The notes under the pieces: generated by a model | Told to the model about the DNA's origin: nothing | Database searches by the model: none | The model's input: the letters and a program-made list of their open reading frames with translations, nothing else | Part shown: positions 8,687-18,500 of the stretch, piece after piece | Layout: the number at the start of each line of letters is the position of its first letter | How positions within the stretch are numbered: position 1 is the first letter of the stretch | Made by a program: the position numbers and the translations under genes | Origin: Stutzerimonas stutzeri | Lineage (GTDB): Bacteria > Pseudomonadota > Gammaproteobacteria > Pseudomonadales > Pseudomonadaceae | Length of the DNA stretch: 64,000 bases | Assembly (NCBI GenBank): GCA_002345575.1 | Contig: DDVX01000019.1 | Location: forward strand, 270,615 to 334,614 | Direction: 5' to 3'

Positions 8687-8953
8687 ATGGCTACTGGTTG
8701 GGCGAAAGAAGGTGCTGTGCAGGAACAGATCGATAGTACCGTCGAGGATGCGGTGCAGCGTGCCCGCAGCAGACTGGGGCAGGGGGAAAGCCTGACGCAC
8801 TGTGAGGAATGCGACGCACCCATTCCCGAAGCGCGACGCCATGCGGTGCCTGGTGTGCGTCTCTGCGTGCTCTGTCAGACCGAACAGGACAAACAGGACG
8901 CATTGTTCAGCGGTTACAACCGTCGCGGCAGCAAGGATAGCCAGCTGCGCTAA
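8687..8953 (+). CDS. DksA/TraR-type C4 zinc-finger protein
   Basis: An 88-residue protein with a C-terminal four-cysteine zinc finger, CEEC at about 39-42 and CVLC at about 60-63, in the spacing typical of DksA/TraR. The N-terminal part is a short helix rather than the long DksA coiled-coil, as in TraR and YbiI. It probably binds the RNA polymerase secondary channel or acts as a stand-alone zinc protein. The DksA coiled-coil tip Asp pair is not evident. A GTG lies three bases upstream, but the ATG at 8687, just after GGAGG, is preferred. It diverges from the Lhr-like helicase gene and precedes the hemerythrin gene in the same direction. Confidence 0.85.
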   Translation: MATGWAKEGAVQEQIDSTVEDAVQRARSRLGQGESLTHCEECDAPIPEARRHAVPGVRLCVLCQTEQDKQDALFSGYNRRGSKDSQLR

Positions 8954-9046
8954 GTGCATCTGCAAGACAGTTTTGCCGCGGCGGAGGGCACCGAAAGCGT
9001 AGCGCCGGGTCAGAGGAAAGGTCATGAATGGAATAGGGATAAACGG

Positions 9047-9490
9047 ATGACCATCTTTGAAGCGTTGCGCCAAAGTCACGAAATTCAGCGTGAGCTGGCG
9101 GACAAGTTGCGCCAGACCTCCGGCGATTCAGCCGAGCGGCATGAAGTGTTCAAGCGTTTCAAGACCGAATTGGAAGCCCATGAAACGGCCGAGGAACGGC
9201 ATTTTTACATTCCTCTGATGCAGGACGACCTGGGTGTCGATCTGTCGCGTCATGCCATTGCCGAGCATCACGAGATGGATGAGATGATCGAGGAGCTGGA
9301 GGAGATGGAATTCAGCAGCTCCGCCTGGCTGCCGCTGGCTAAGAAACTCTGCGAAACCGTTGAGCACCATCTGGAGGAGGAAGAGCACAAATTCTTCCAG
9401 ATGGCCGGCAAGCTGCTCGATGAGCGCCAAAAGGAAGAGCTCGCGAAGACTTACCTTAAGGAATACGACGCCCTTAAAGAGCGCCTCTGA
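9047..9490 (+). CDS. hemerythrin HHE-domain protein
   Basis: A 147-residue all-helical protein whose His/Glu pattern (QSHEIQREL, ETAEERHFYIPL, AEHHEMDEMIEEL, EHHLEEEEHKFF) matches the non-haem di-iron hemerythrin HHE family. Bacterial members bind oxygen, NO or iron and are often stress-linked. The exact role here is unknown. I start at ATG 9047 (MTIFEALRQ), preceded by AGGGA. The frame extends upstream to 8954, but that sequence has no hemerythrin similarity. It lies 93 bp after the zinc-finger gene and converges with the DNA ligase gene across a hairpin. Confidence 0.9.
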   Translation: MTIFEALRQSHEIQRELADKLRQTSGDSAERHEVFKRFKTELEAHETAEERHFYIPLMQDDLGVDLSRHAIAEHHEMDEMIEELEEMEFSSSAWLPLAKKLCETVEHHLEEEEHKFFQMAGKLLDERQKEELAKTYLKEYDALKERL

Positions 9491-9564
9491 GGCACTACGG
9501 CCGTCAGACTGTGAGCAGCCCGACTGGGACGTAGCTCTTAGACAGACTGGTGCGATCGCGGAGG

Positions 9565-9584
9565 TGGCCGAACTTGTTCGGCCA
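9565..9584. terminator. hairpin between hemerythrin and ligase genes
   Basis: A perfect 8-bp stem TGGCCGAA/TTCGGCCA with a CTTG loop lies between convergent genes. It has no T-run on either side, so it may be a REP relative rather than a classic intrinsic terminator. Confidence 0.4.
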
Positions 9585-9593
9585 AGCACGTTG

Positions 9594-11297
9594 TCACCCT
9601 AGGAGTTGCTTGAGCGTTTCCAGCGTATCGGCCTCGTCCACCGGCTTGTCCTGACGCCAGCGCAGCATGCGTGGGAAACGCACTGCGATGCCGCTCTTGT
9701 GGCGGCTGCTGATGGCGATGCCTTCGAAGCCCAGCTCAAACACCAGGGTCGGCGTCACGCTGCGTACCGGGCCGAACTTCTCCACGGTGGTTTTACGCAC
9801 GATGGCATCGACCTTGCGCATTTCCTCGTCGGTCAGGCCTGAATAGGCCTTGGCGAAAGGCACCAGTTTGCGCTCGGGATCACCCGGTTCGCCATCCCAA
9901 ACGGCAAAGGTGTAATCGGTATAGAGGCTGGCGCGGCGGCCGTGGCCGCGCTGCGCATAAATCAGCACGGCGTCGACGGAGTAGGGGTCGATCTTCCACT
10001 TCCACCAAAGGCCGACGTCCTTGGTGCGGCCGACGCCATACTGCGCGGCGCGGGCCTTGATCATCATTCCTTCGACGCCAAGAGTGCGAGAAGACTCACG
10101 CTGAAGGGCCAGGTCCTTCCAGTCCGTACCGGTAACCACAGGCGAAACCATCAATCGCGGGTCGAGGCATTGCGCGACCACCTCCTCTAGCTGCCGCCGG
10201 CGCTCGTAGAGAGGACGCTGCCGCCAGTCCTCACCCTGCCACTCCAGCAGGTCGTAGGCGAGTACCGAGACGGGCGCATCCTGCAGCACCTTGGCGGTAA
10301 GATTCTTGCGGCCGATGCGCTGTTGCAGCAAAGCAAAGGACTGCACGCCATAACCGCCCGAGGCGGGCACTGGGGGATCGATGCCCGGCAGTGCCGCGGG
10401 CGGCAGGTCTTGCGGGTGCTTCCATACCAGGATCTCGCCATCAATCACCGTACCGTCCGGTAGGCAGCCGGCCAGCTCACACAGTTCGGGAAATCGCTCG
10501 CTGACTAGCTCTTCACCGCGCGACCAGATCCAGATCTGACCGTCGCGCTTGACCAGTTGCGCGCGGATGCCATCCCATTTCCATTCGATCAGCCAGTTCT
10601 CCGGCGCACCGAGCAGCGTCTCGAACTCCTCCACCGGTGCCTGCAGCGGGTGGGCGAGGAAAAAGGGATAGGGTTGGCCGCCGCGCTGCGCGTGCTCATG
10701 TTCTGATTCATCGGCGATCAGCACCCGATAGCCTTTGGCGCTGGGGCGATGTGAAAGGTCGGTGTAGCCCACCAACCGCTGTGCTACCCGCTTCGGGTCA
10801 AGATCGGCGAGCGAAGCCAGGGCACGGGTGACCAGCAGCTTGGATACGCCGACGCGGAAGGCTCCGGTGATCAGCTTGATGCTGACCATCAGGCTCAGCC
10901 GTTCCAGTTGCGTCCAATATTCAGCCAGGCGCGATGCCTGCTCTTGAGGCGGCAGGCCACGCAGGGGCAATAGTTTTTCCTCCAACCAGATAGCCAATCC
11001 ATCGTCGGAACTATGCGTGGTTGGCGGGACGAGTAGGGAGATGGTCTCGGCGAGGTCGCCAACGGCCTGGTAGCTTTCCTCGAACAGCCATTCGGGCAGC
11101 TGTGCCACTTGCATTGCGGTTTCCCGCAGAACCCGAGTTGGCACCAGCTGACGCGGGCGTCCGCCAGCCAGGAAGTACACTGCCCAGGCGGCATCGGCGG
11201 GGTCTGCTTCGCGGAAGTAGTCGCGCATGGCGGCCAGCTTGGCGTTGCTCGATGTAGTGGCGTCGAGACGGCTGTAGAGGGTGGCGAAGGCCTTCAT
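9594..11297 (-). CDS. ATP-dependent DNA ligase (ligase-associated repair cluster)
   Basis: A 567-residue ATP-dependent DNA ligase. An alpha-helical N-terminal DNA-binding domain (about 1-200) precedes the nucleotidyltransferase core with catalytic Lys240 in EWKWDGIRAQL (the KxDG motif). Motif III (DGEILVW), motif IV (EGMMIKA), motif V (WWKWK) and a C-terminal OB fold end in a KPVDEADT segment. This is distinct from the essential NAD-dependent LigA and belongs to the accessory bacterial class found with an Lhr-like helicase, an MBL exonuclease and PdeM. It lies downstream of the exonuclease gene in the same orientation, with an 80-bp spacer holding a REP unit. Confidence 0.93.
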   Translation of the reverse strand: MKAFATLYSRLDATTSSNAKLAAMRDYFREADPADAAWAVYFLAGGRPRQLVPTRVLRETAMQVAQLPEWLFEESYQAVGDLAETISLLVPPTTHSSDDGLAIWLEEKLLPLRGLPPQEQASRLAEYWTQLERLSLMVSIKLITGAFRVGVSKLLVTRALASLADLDPKRVAQRLVGYTDLSHRPSAKGYRVLIADESEHEHAQRGGQPYPFFLAHPLQAPVEEFETLLGAPENWLIEWKWDGIRAQLVKRDGQIWIWSRGEELVSERFPELCELAGCLPDGTVIDGEILVWKHPQDLPPAALPGIDPPVPASGGYGVQSFALLQQRIGRKNLTAKVLQDAPVSVLAYDLLEWQGEDWRQRPLYERRRQLEEVVAQCLDPRLMVSPVVTGTDWKDLALQRESSRTLGVEGMMIKARAAQYGVGRTKDVGLWWKWKIDPYSVDAVLIYAQRGHGRRASLYTDYTFAVWDGEPGDPERKLVPFAKAYSGLTDEEMRKVDAIVRKTTVEKFGPVRSVTPTLVFELGFEGIAISSRHKSGIAVRFPRMLRWRQDKPVDEADTLETLKQLLG

Positions 11298-11329
11298 TTC
11301 GTACCACCATCATTGCCCGGCGCAATCTG

Positions 11330-11352
11330 TTCGCGAGCACGCTCGCTCCTAC
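11330..11352. repeat. single REP unit
   Basis: TTCGCGAGCACGCTCGCTCCTAC matches the inverted REP unit seen at 5831-5854. It lies in the spacer between the exonuclease and ligase genes. Confidence 0.7.
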
Positions 11353-11376
11353 GAATCCGAGAGGTTGAACAAAGGA

Positions 11377-12393
11377 TCATTCGGCCTCCTGTGTGGCTGC
11401 GTCGTCCTCATCGCCGTATTCGGTATCGAAGGCTTGGGCGTCGAGGCCGCGCACCTCGCGCAGATAGCGCACCAGTGTCGGCACCGAGCCGTGCGTGACC
11501 ATTACCCGCTCGGCGCCGGTCTGTTCGATGGCCCAGAGTAGACCGGGCCAGTCGGCATGATCAGAGAGCACGAAGCCGCGATCGACGCCACGTCGACGGC
11601 GGGTGCCGCGCAGCATCATCCAACCACTGGCAAAGGCGTCGGCATAATCGCCGAAACGGCGCATCCATGTGCTGCCTCCAGCTGAAGGCGGCGCGAGGAC
11701 GATAGCTTGCTTAAGGCGCGGGTCTCCTTTCTTCAGGTCCCCTGCATAGATCGTCGGCGGCAGGTAAATGCCGGCTTCGCGATAGACCCTGTTCAGCGGC
11801 TCTACGGCGCCGTGAACCACGATGGTGCCGATGCTTGCATCCAACCCGTGGAGGATCCGCTGTGCCTTGCCGAAGGCGTAGCAGAAAAGCACACCGGTAC
11901 GGCCTACAGCGGCATTGGCTCGCCACCAGTCATTGATGTCGCGGAACACTTGGCTTTGTTCAGGCCAGCGATAAATCGGCAAGCCGAAGGTAGATTCAGT
12001 AATGAAGGTGTGACATCGCACCGGTTCGAAGGGCGCGCAGGTGCCGTCTGGCTCGACCTTGTAATCGCCAGAAGCGACCCAGACCTCGCCACGATATTCC
12101 AGGCGCACCTGCGCCGAGCCGAGCACGTGCCCTGCAGGATGAAAGCTGAGCCTGACTCCGTGATGCTCAATCGACTCGCCGTAGCCCAGCGTCTGTAATG
12201 GCATATCGGCGGCGATGCGTGAGCGCAGAATGCCTTCGCTGTCGCTGGAAGCCAGATAATGCCCCATGCCCCAGCGTGCATGGTCGCCATGGGCGTGGGT
12301 AATAACCGCGCGTTCCACCGGGCGCCAGGGGTCAATGTAGAAATCACCGGGTGGGCAATACAGGCCTTCGGGACGAGCAACGACAAGATCCAT
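11377..12393 (-). CDS. ligase-associated MBL-fold exonuclease
   Basis: A 338-residue metallo-beta-lactamase/beta-CASP-type nuclease of the SNM1-Artemis-like group found beside bacterial ATP-dependent ligases. The metal-binding HAHGDHA motif (H33, H35, D37, H38) is intact. Further histidines occur in HPAGHVLGSAQV, SGDYK, LSDHAD and VTHGS, which correspond to the remaining MBL and beta-CASP motifs. An acidic tail (YGDEDDAATQEAE) closes the protein. It probably trims DNA ends or crosslinks before ligation. It is the upstream member of the exonuclease-ligase pair. Confidence 0.92.
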   Translation of the reverse strand: MDLVVARPEGLYCPPGDFYIDPWRPVERAVITHAHGDHARWGMGHYLASSDSEGILRSRIAADMPLQTLGYGESIEHHGVRLSFHPAGHVLGSAQVRLEYRGEVWVASGDYKVEPDGTCAPFEPVRCHTFITESTFGLPIYRWPEQSQVFRDINDWWRANAAVGRTGVLFCYAFGKAQRILHGLDASIGTIVVHGAVEPLNRVYREAGIYLPPTIYAGDLKKGDPRLKQAIVLAPPSAGGSTWMRRFGDYADAFASGWMMLRGTRRRRGVDRGFVLSDHADWPGLLWAIEQTGAERVMVTHGSVPTLVRYLREVRGLDAQAFDTEYGDEDDAATQEAE

Positions 12394-12484
12394 TGGGCAC
12401 AGGCATTCTGGGGGCTTGCAGATTTGGAGCCTGTAAGAGCTGCCAGAGTTCGGTTACCGCGCATACCTCAAGACATCCGAAGCA

Positions 12485-12555
12485 GTAGGGCGGAATTTCC
12501 ACCCATGCGAAGTACTGTCATGCGGTATGCCTGGCAGATTGACGTCCGCCCTTAC
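12485..12555. repeat. GTAGGGCGGA / TCCGCCCTTAC inverted pair
   Basis: GTAGGGCGGA (12485-12494) faces TCCGCCCTTAC (12545-12555) across about 50 bp in the spacer between the exonuclease gene and the next hypothetical gene. It resembles the repeat tail after mazG and is probably another dispersed intergenic element. Confidence 0.4.
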
Positions 12556-12572
12556 AGGTCAGCGGGCTGCGA

Positions 12573-13124
12573 TCAGTCCACCAGCTTCAGGTGCGAGGTG
12601 TCTGGAGCGGGTGCGTCGCTGGCGCGGCGGCGCTCGCTCATGTCGCTGCCCACGGGTGCCAGGCTGAACTGTGACAAGTCCAGCGCGGGAGGCTGAGTCG
12701 TCGGGTGACTGTCCTGAAGATCGGCGCCCGTCGGGGCGAGGCCGAAATCCGGTGCCTCGACATCGACGAATGCGGCCATGTATTCGTCACGGGGGACCAC
12801 TTTGAGCGATGCGGTTGTCGCGCCGGGCTGGCGTGCTGGTGCAGGGGCGGGCGCTTCGGCCGGCGGCGGCGCCAGTTCGATCTCTTCGACCTCCACCGGC
12901 ATGGGGCGAACTTCGGCCACCGCTCCGGCACGAGCCATGGCTTGGCGGTATTTTTCGACGCTGTCGTAGTCCAGGCCCTGCTTGATGACAACGCGGCGAC
13001 CAGAAAAGAGCAGAGCGATACGCTGGGCATCCGCCTGGAACAGTCGCGTCAGATTGATTTGGACCTGCTCCAGCGTGGTGCCGGGCGCCAGCTCCCCGGA
13101 AAAGGCGATTTCGTAGCGGCTCAT
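12573..13124 (-). CDS. hypothetical protein with small N-terminal domain and Pro/Ala-rich tail
   Basis: 183 residues. The first 75 (FSGELAPGTTLEQVQINLTRLF..., FSGRRVVIKQGLD..., YRQAMARAGAVAEV) have an alternating beta/alpha pattern. It resembles a short module I have seen at the N-terminus of assorted uncharacterised proteobacterial proteins, some of which carry membrane domains. The rest is disordered: EEIELAPPPAEAPAPAPA, then short FGLAP/FSLAP-like motifs in acidic linkers. No catalytic motif is visible. A strong AAAGGAGAT precedes the ATG. It is downstream of the SNF2 helicase gene in the same orientation, with a 30-bp gap, so it is probably the last gene of an mfd-SNF2 operon. The function is unknown. 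Confidence 0.7.
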   Translation of the reverse strand: MSRYEIAFSGELAPGTTLEQVQINLTRLFQADAQRIALLFSGRRVVIKQGLDYDSVEKYRQAMARAGAVAEVRPMPVEVEEIELAPPPAEAPAPAPARQPGATTASLKVVPRDEYMAAFVDVEAPDFGLAPTGADLQDSHPTTQPPALDLSQFSLAPVGSDMSERRRASDAPAPDTSHLKLVD

Positions 13125-13154
13125 GGATATCTCCTTTGTTCGGGTGACGAGAGT

Positions 13155-15509
13155 CTAGCCAAGCGGCCCCAGCAGTGCGTCGATGTCACTTTCTTCCAGT
13201 GTCCAGTCTGCTTCTCCGATGCCTTGCAGCACGCTGGCGGCCAGTTCGGCTTTGCGGGTCTGTAATTGGCGGATTTTTTCTTCCACCGTACCTCGGGCGA
13301 TCAGCTTGTAGACGAACACCGGCTTGTCCTGACCGATCCGGTAAGCGCGGTCGGTGGCCTGGTTTTCCACAGCCGGGTTCCACCAGGGATCGTAATGGAT
13401 CACGGTGTCGGCGGCTGTGAGGTTGAGCCCGGTTCCGCCCGCCTTGAGGCTGATCAGAAACACCGGCACTTCACCGTTCTGGAAGCGCTGTACCGGGGTG
13501 CGGCGGTCGCGGGTGTCGCCGGTGATCTTTACGTAGTCGATGCTGCGCTGTTGCAGGCTGTCTTCTATCAGCGCCAGCATCGAAGTGAACTGGGAGAAGA
13601 TCAGCACCCGGCGACCTTCGGCCAGCAGTTCCTGCAGCATCTCCAGCAGGCTTTCGAGCTTACCCGAATTGCCGCCACGAACCGTGCGCGTGCTTTCGCC
13701 CTTGACCAGACGCAGGTCGCAGCAGACCTGGCGCAGTTTGAGCAGCGCTTCGAGGACGATGATCTTGCTGCGTGCCAGCCCTCGGCGGTCGATCTCCTCG
13801 CGGACTTTGCGGTCCATGGCCAGACGTACCGTCTCGTAGAGGTCGCGTTGCGCAGGGCTCAGCTCCACCCAGTGGATGATTTCGTTCTTTGGCGGCAACT
13901 CGTGAGCGACTTCTTCCTTGTGTCGGCGCAGAAGGAAGGGGCGGATGCGTTCGTTCAGGTGCTGCAACCGCAACAGATCACCGTGCTTTTCGATAGGCGT
14001 TCGATAGAAACGGGTGAATTCCTTGGCGGTACCCAGCCAGCAGGGCATGAGGAAGTTGAACAACGACCAGAGCTCGCCCAGGTTGTTTTCCATTGGCGTA
14101 CCACTCAGGCACAGGCGTTGGCGTGCCTGTAGCTGGCCGGCAGCCTGGGCGGCCTTGCCGGTGGCGTTCTTGATGTTTTGCGCCTCGTCGAGAACCAGCA
14201 TATGCAATTGCTGTTTGGCCAGCTGTTCGATGTCCCTGGGCAGCAGGGCATAGGTGGTAAGCAACAGGTCGTAGTCGGCCAGTTCAGCGAAGTGCTTTTG
14301 CCGCTGCGGCCCATGCAGGGTGAGCACGCGAAGCTCAGGGGTGAAACGCGCCGCTTCGTCCTGCCAGTTGGGGATCAGGCTGGTTGGCAGCACCACCAGC
14401 GCTGGGCGATCAAGACGCCCGGCATTTTTTTCTGCGAGGAGGTGGGCCAAAGTCTGCAGGGTTTTGCCCAGCCCCATGTCGTCGCCAAGAATGCCGCCCA
14501 TGCCCAACTCGCGCAGGGTCTGCATCCAGCACAGCCCCTGCAGCTGATACGGCCGCAGCGTAGCGTTCAGGCCGGTCGGCGGCTCACAGAGGAGTTTCTG
14601 ATAGTCGTGCAGGCGCTGGGCGAAATCGCGCAGCTGTTGGCCACCGTGCCACTCCAGCGAAAGTGCACCGAGCAGGGCCAGGCGTGCGGCATCGGCATGC
14701 TCCAGGCGCAGGCTATCGCCAGATGGCGGGTGCAGGTAGAGATCGCCAAATGTGGCGAGGATCGGCTTAAGCCGGCCAAAGGGCAGCAGCACCTGCAATG
14801 GATATTCTCTGTTGCGGCGCTTGATGCTGACGCGCAGCACTTCGTCGTCGCCCCGCTGGGCCAGTTGTTCCGGTGCTAGCAGCAATGGAGTCTTGCGGAT
14901 CACCTCCAACAGTACCGGCAGCAGGCTGATGCGCTCGCCTTCGAGGACGATGCCCAGTTCCAGCTCGAACCAACTGTGTTCCGGTGACTCCTCGATCTCG
15001 GCGTACCACTGCTCGACCTCGCGCAAGTCGTAGGCGAAACCGGACTGAATGAGGATTTCCCAGCCTTCGTCGCGCAATATCGGCAGGTGCAGTTGCACGA
15101 ATTGTAGCCAAGCGGTCTCGTTGGGCAGTTCGTACATCTCGGCGGAGTCATTCGGCAACGCCAGGCTCTGGCGCAGCGCGGGACGCAGGCCTAGCTGCTG
15201 CAACCGCCGGCGTAGGGCCTGCTCGGCAGCAGGCTGGCGGGCGATGCTGAGCACCTCCGGCCCGTCGAATTGACGCAGGCGTTCGTTGGCCCTGTTCTTG
15301 CCGTGGGCCTCGGTTTGATCGTAGACGAAGCAGAGCCCGGCGCGGTGCTGCTGCTCGTTGACCATCCGGCCGCTGCCAAGGTGGTAGTTCATCGACTGAT
15401 GGCTGCCCAGCGTGAGGCGCGGGCGGGGCGCCAGGTCATCGATGCGCCTTGTCTGCGAGCCGCCCGGTGTGCCGGGCTGTGCCGCGGCATCACCGGCTAC
15501 GGCCTTCAC
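13155..15509 (-). CDS. SNF2-family DEAD/DEAH ATPase, short N-terminus
   Basis: A 784-residue SNF2/HepA-type ATPase. It contains GDDMGLGKT (342-350), DEAQ (441-444), LSGTPMEN, a helicase C domain with IFSQF, LKAGGTGLNLT and DRAYRIGQ, and an acidic C-terminus. Such proteins translocate on duplex DNA and remodel protein-DNA complexes. The start is GTG at 15509, whose GTGA overlaps the mfd stop, and an in-frame stop lies just upstream at 15534. The first residues (DDLAPRPRLTLGSHQS) already resemble the interior of longer relatives that carry a SWIM zinc-finger domain. The gene may therefore be an N-terminally shortened form, or translation may start at ATG 15392. No clear Shine-Dalgarno precedes either start, which suggests coupling to mfd. 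Confidence 0.9.
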   Translation of the reverse strand: MKAVAGDAAAQPGTPGGSQTRRIDDLAPRPRLTLGSHQSMNYHLGSGRMVNEQQHRAGLCFVYDQTEAHGKNRANERLRQFDGPEVLSIARQPAAEQALRRRLQQLGLRPALRQSLALPNDSAEMYELPNETAWLQFVQLHLPILRDEGWEILIQSGFAYDLREVEQWYAEIEESPEHSWFELELGIVLEGERISLLPVLLEVIRKTPLLLAPEQLAQRGDDEVLRVSIKRRNREYPLQVLLPFGRLKPILATFGDLYLHPPSGDSLRLEHADAARLALLGALSLEWHGGQQLRDFAQRLHDYQKLLCEPPTGLNATLRPYQLQGLCWMQTLRELGMGGILGDDMGLGKTLQTLAHLLAEKNAGRLDRPALVVLPTSLIPNWQDEAARFTPELRVLTLHGPQRQKHFAELADYDLLLTTYALLPRDIEQLAKQQLHMLVLDEAQNIKNATGKAAQAAGQLQARQRLCLSGTPMENNLGELWSLFNFLMPCWLGTAKEFTRFYRTPIEKHGDLLRLQHLNERIRPFLLRRHKEEVAHELPPKNEIIHWVELSPAQRDLYETVRLAMDRKVREEIDRRGLARSKIIVLEALLKLRQVCCDLRLVKGESTRTVRGGNSGKLESLLEMLQELLAEGRRVLIFSQFTSMLALIEDSLQQRSIDYVKITGDTRDRRTPVQRFQNGEVPVFLISLKAGGTGLNLTAADTVIHYDPWWNPAVENQATDRAYRIGQDKPVFVYKLIARGTVEEKIRQLQTRKAELAASVLQGIGEADWTLEESDIDALLGPLG

Positions 15510-18500
15510 GATTCGGGTGCCGGCGCCAGGCGCTCAAGCAGTGCTTCAAGCGTATTGAAGCGCTCTTCCGGCCTTTCCATGGGAACCTGGAATTTGAACA
15601 CCGTCGCTCCTTCGAATTTGTAGCGCTTGGGCTGGCTCTGGATCAGCTTGATCAGCACCATCGGGTCGACGCTGGTGTCGGCGGAGAACTCGATACGCCC
15701 GCCCTGAGGGCCAGCATCGATCTTGGTGATGCCAAGCTTTTCCGCTTGCAGCTTGAGCAGCGTCAGGCGGATCAGGCTCTTGGCTGGATCGGGCAGCAAT
15801 CCGAAGCGGTCGATCATCTCCACCTGCAGTTCGTTCAGACCGTCCTGATCAGTGGCGTTGGCGATGCGCTTGTAGAGAATCAGCCGCGCGTGCACGTCCG
15901 GCAGGTAATCCTCCGGAATCAGCGCCGGAATACGCAGGTTGATTTCCGGGCCGCCGCCCAGCGGCTGGTCCAGGTTTGGCTGTTCGCCTTTCTGGATCGC
16001 CTTGACCGCGCGTTCGAGCATTTCCATATACAGCGTGAAACCGACCGCCTGGATCTGCCCGCTCTGGCCGTCGCCGAGCAACTCGCCGGCGCCGCGGATT
16101 TCCAGATCGTGGGTAGCCAGGACGAAGCCGGCACCCAGATCTTGCGCATTGGCGATGGCTTCCAGGCGCTTTTCGGCGTCGGGAGTCATGCTCTTGCGCG
16201 ATGGGGTGAGAAGGTAGGCGTAGGCCTGGTGGTGACTACGCCCGACGCGGCCACGCAGCTGGTGTAGTTGAGCCAGGCCGAATTTGTCGGCGCGCTCAAT
16301 GATGATGGTGTTGGCGCTGGGCACGTCGATGCCGGTCTCGATGATGGTCGATGCTACCAGCACGTTGAAGCGCTTGTGATAGAAGTCGCCCATCACCTGT
16401 TCCAGCTCGCGTTCGCGCATCTGCCCGTGGCCGATGCCGATGCGCGCCTCGGGCACCAGTTCGGCGAGGTCGGCGGCGCATTTCTCGATGGTCTTCACAT
16501 CGTTGTGCAGGTAGTAGACCTGGCCGCCGCGTAACAGCTCACGCAGCAGCGCTTCCTTGATGGTCGGCTTGTTGGTCTCCATGACGAAGGTGCGCACAGA
16601 TAGCCGGCGTGCCGGCGGCGTGGCGATGATCGACAGGTCGCGCATGCCCGCCACCGCCATGTTCAGTGTGCGCGGGATAGGTGTGGCGGTGAGCGTAAGG
16701 ATATCCACCTCGCTACGCAGCGCCTTGAGCTGTTCCTTCTGGCGCACACCGAAGCGGTGTTCTTCGTCGATGATCACCAGCCCCAGGTTGGTGAACTTCA
16801 CATCGTCCTGCAGCAGCTTGTGGGTGCCGATCAGGATGTCCACCTTGCCTTCGGCCAGCTCGTCGACCGCCGCCTGGATTTCCTTGGCTGACTTGAAGCG
16901 GCTCATTACCTCGACGCGCACCGGCCAGTCGGCGAAACGGTCGCGGAAGCTGTTGTAGTGCTGCTGGGCGAGCAGAGTAGTGGGCACCAGCACTGCGACC
17001 TGGCGACCGCTGTGGACAGCAATGAAGGCGGCGCGCATGGCCACTTCGGTCTTGCCGAAACCGACGTCGCCGCAGATCAGCCGGTCCATGGGTTTGGGCG
17101 CGAGCATGTCGCTGCGCACGGCTTCGATGGCCGACTGCTGATCCGGAGTTTCTTCGAATGGGAAGCCGGCGCTGAAGGTGTCGTAGTCCAGCTGCGGGTC
17201 CTGGAAGGCATAGCCTTCGCGAGCGGCGCGGCGGGCGTAAATATCGAGCAATTCGGCGGCGACGTCGCGTACCTGCTCGGCCGCCTTGCGCTTGGCCTTC
17301 TGCCAGGTTTCCGAGCCCAGTCGGTGCAGCGGTGCCAGGGCGTCGTCGCTGCCGGTGTAACGGGCGATCAGGTGCAGGCTGGCGACCGGAACATACAGCT
17401 TGGCTTCTTCGGCGTATTGCAACTGGAGGAATTCAGCAGCCTGGCCGTCGAACTCCATGGTGACCAGGCCCTGATAGCGCCCGACACCGTGGTCAATATG
17501 CACCACCGGCGCGCCTTCACGCAGCTCGGTGAGGTTCTTGATGACGTTCTCGCCAGCATCACGGGTCTTCTCGCGACGCCGGCGCTGCATGATGCGCTGG
17601 CCAAACAGCGGGCTTTCAGCGATCAGCGCCAGTTCCGGCTGTTGCAGCAGCAGGCCGTCGTCCAGTGGAGCGATACTGATCGCCAGCCGTTCCTCGCTGC
17701 TGAGAAAGCCCGACCAACCATCGACTTCCTGGGGGCGTAGCTTCAGGCGCGCCAGTAGCTCCAGCAATACTTCACGGCGGCCGGCCGTTTCCGCGGTGAA
17801 CAGCACGCGGCCTGGGAACTCTTCGAGAAAACGACGCAGCGCGCCCAGCGGCTCGCTGGCCCTGGCTTCGATGGCGAGATCCGGCAGAGGGCTGGCGGGA
17901 AAGCGTTCGCGGCCAATACCGGTTTCCAGATCCTCCTGACTGGCGACCACGCGCGGCCAGAGTTTCAGTCGGGCGAAACAGTCTTCCACCGGCATGAATA
18001 GCTCGGCAGGCGGCAGCAGCGGTCGTTCGGGGTCGACGCGGCGTTCTTCGTAGCGGTTGCGCACATCTTTCCAGAAGCTTTCGGCGGCCTGCTCGATGCC
18101 TGGGAGCGAGAACACCTGTGTGTCGTCGGGCAGGTAGTCGAACAGGGTCGAGGTTTCATCGAAAAACAGCGGCAGGTAGTACTCGATACCCGCAGGGGTA
18201 ATGCCGGTAGAAAGATCCTGGTAGATCGGGCAACGGCGGAAATCCACGTCGAAGCGCTCTCGGAAGCGCGCGCGGAAACCGGTGACCGATTCCTTCTTCA
18301 GCGGAAACTCGCGGGCCGGCAGCAAGCGCACGGAGTCCACCTTCTCAATGGAGCGCTGATTCTCCGGGTCGAAGGTACGTAGCGTCTCGATCTCGTCGTC
18401 GAACAGGTCGATGCGATAGGGCAGAGCACTGCCCATTGGATAGAGGTCAAGCAGCGCGCCGCGTACGGCAAATTCGCCATGTTCGTAAACCGTATCCACG

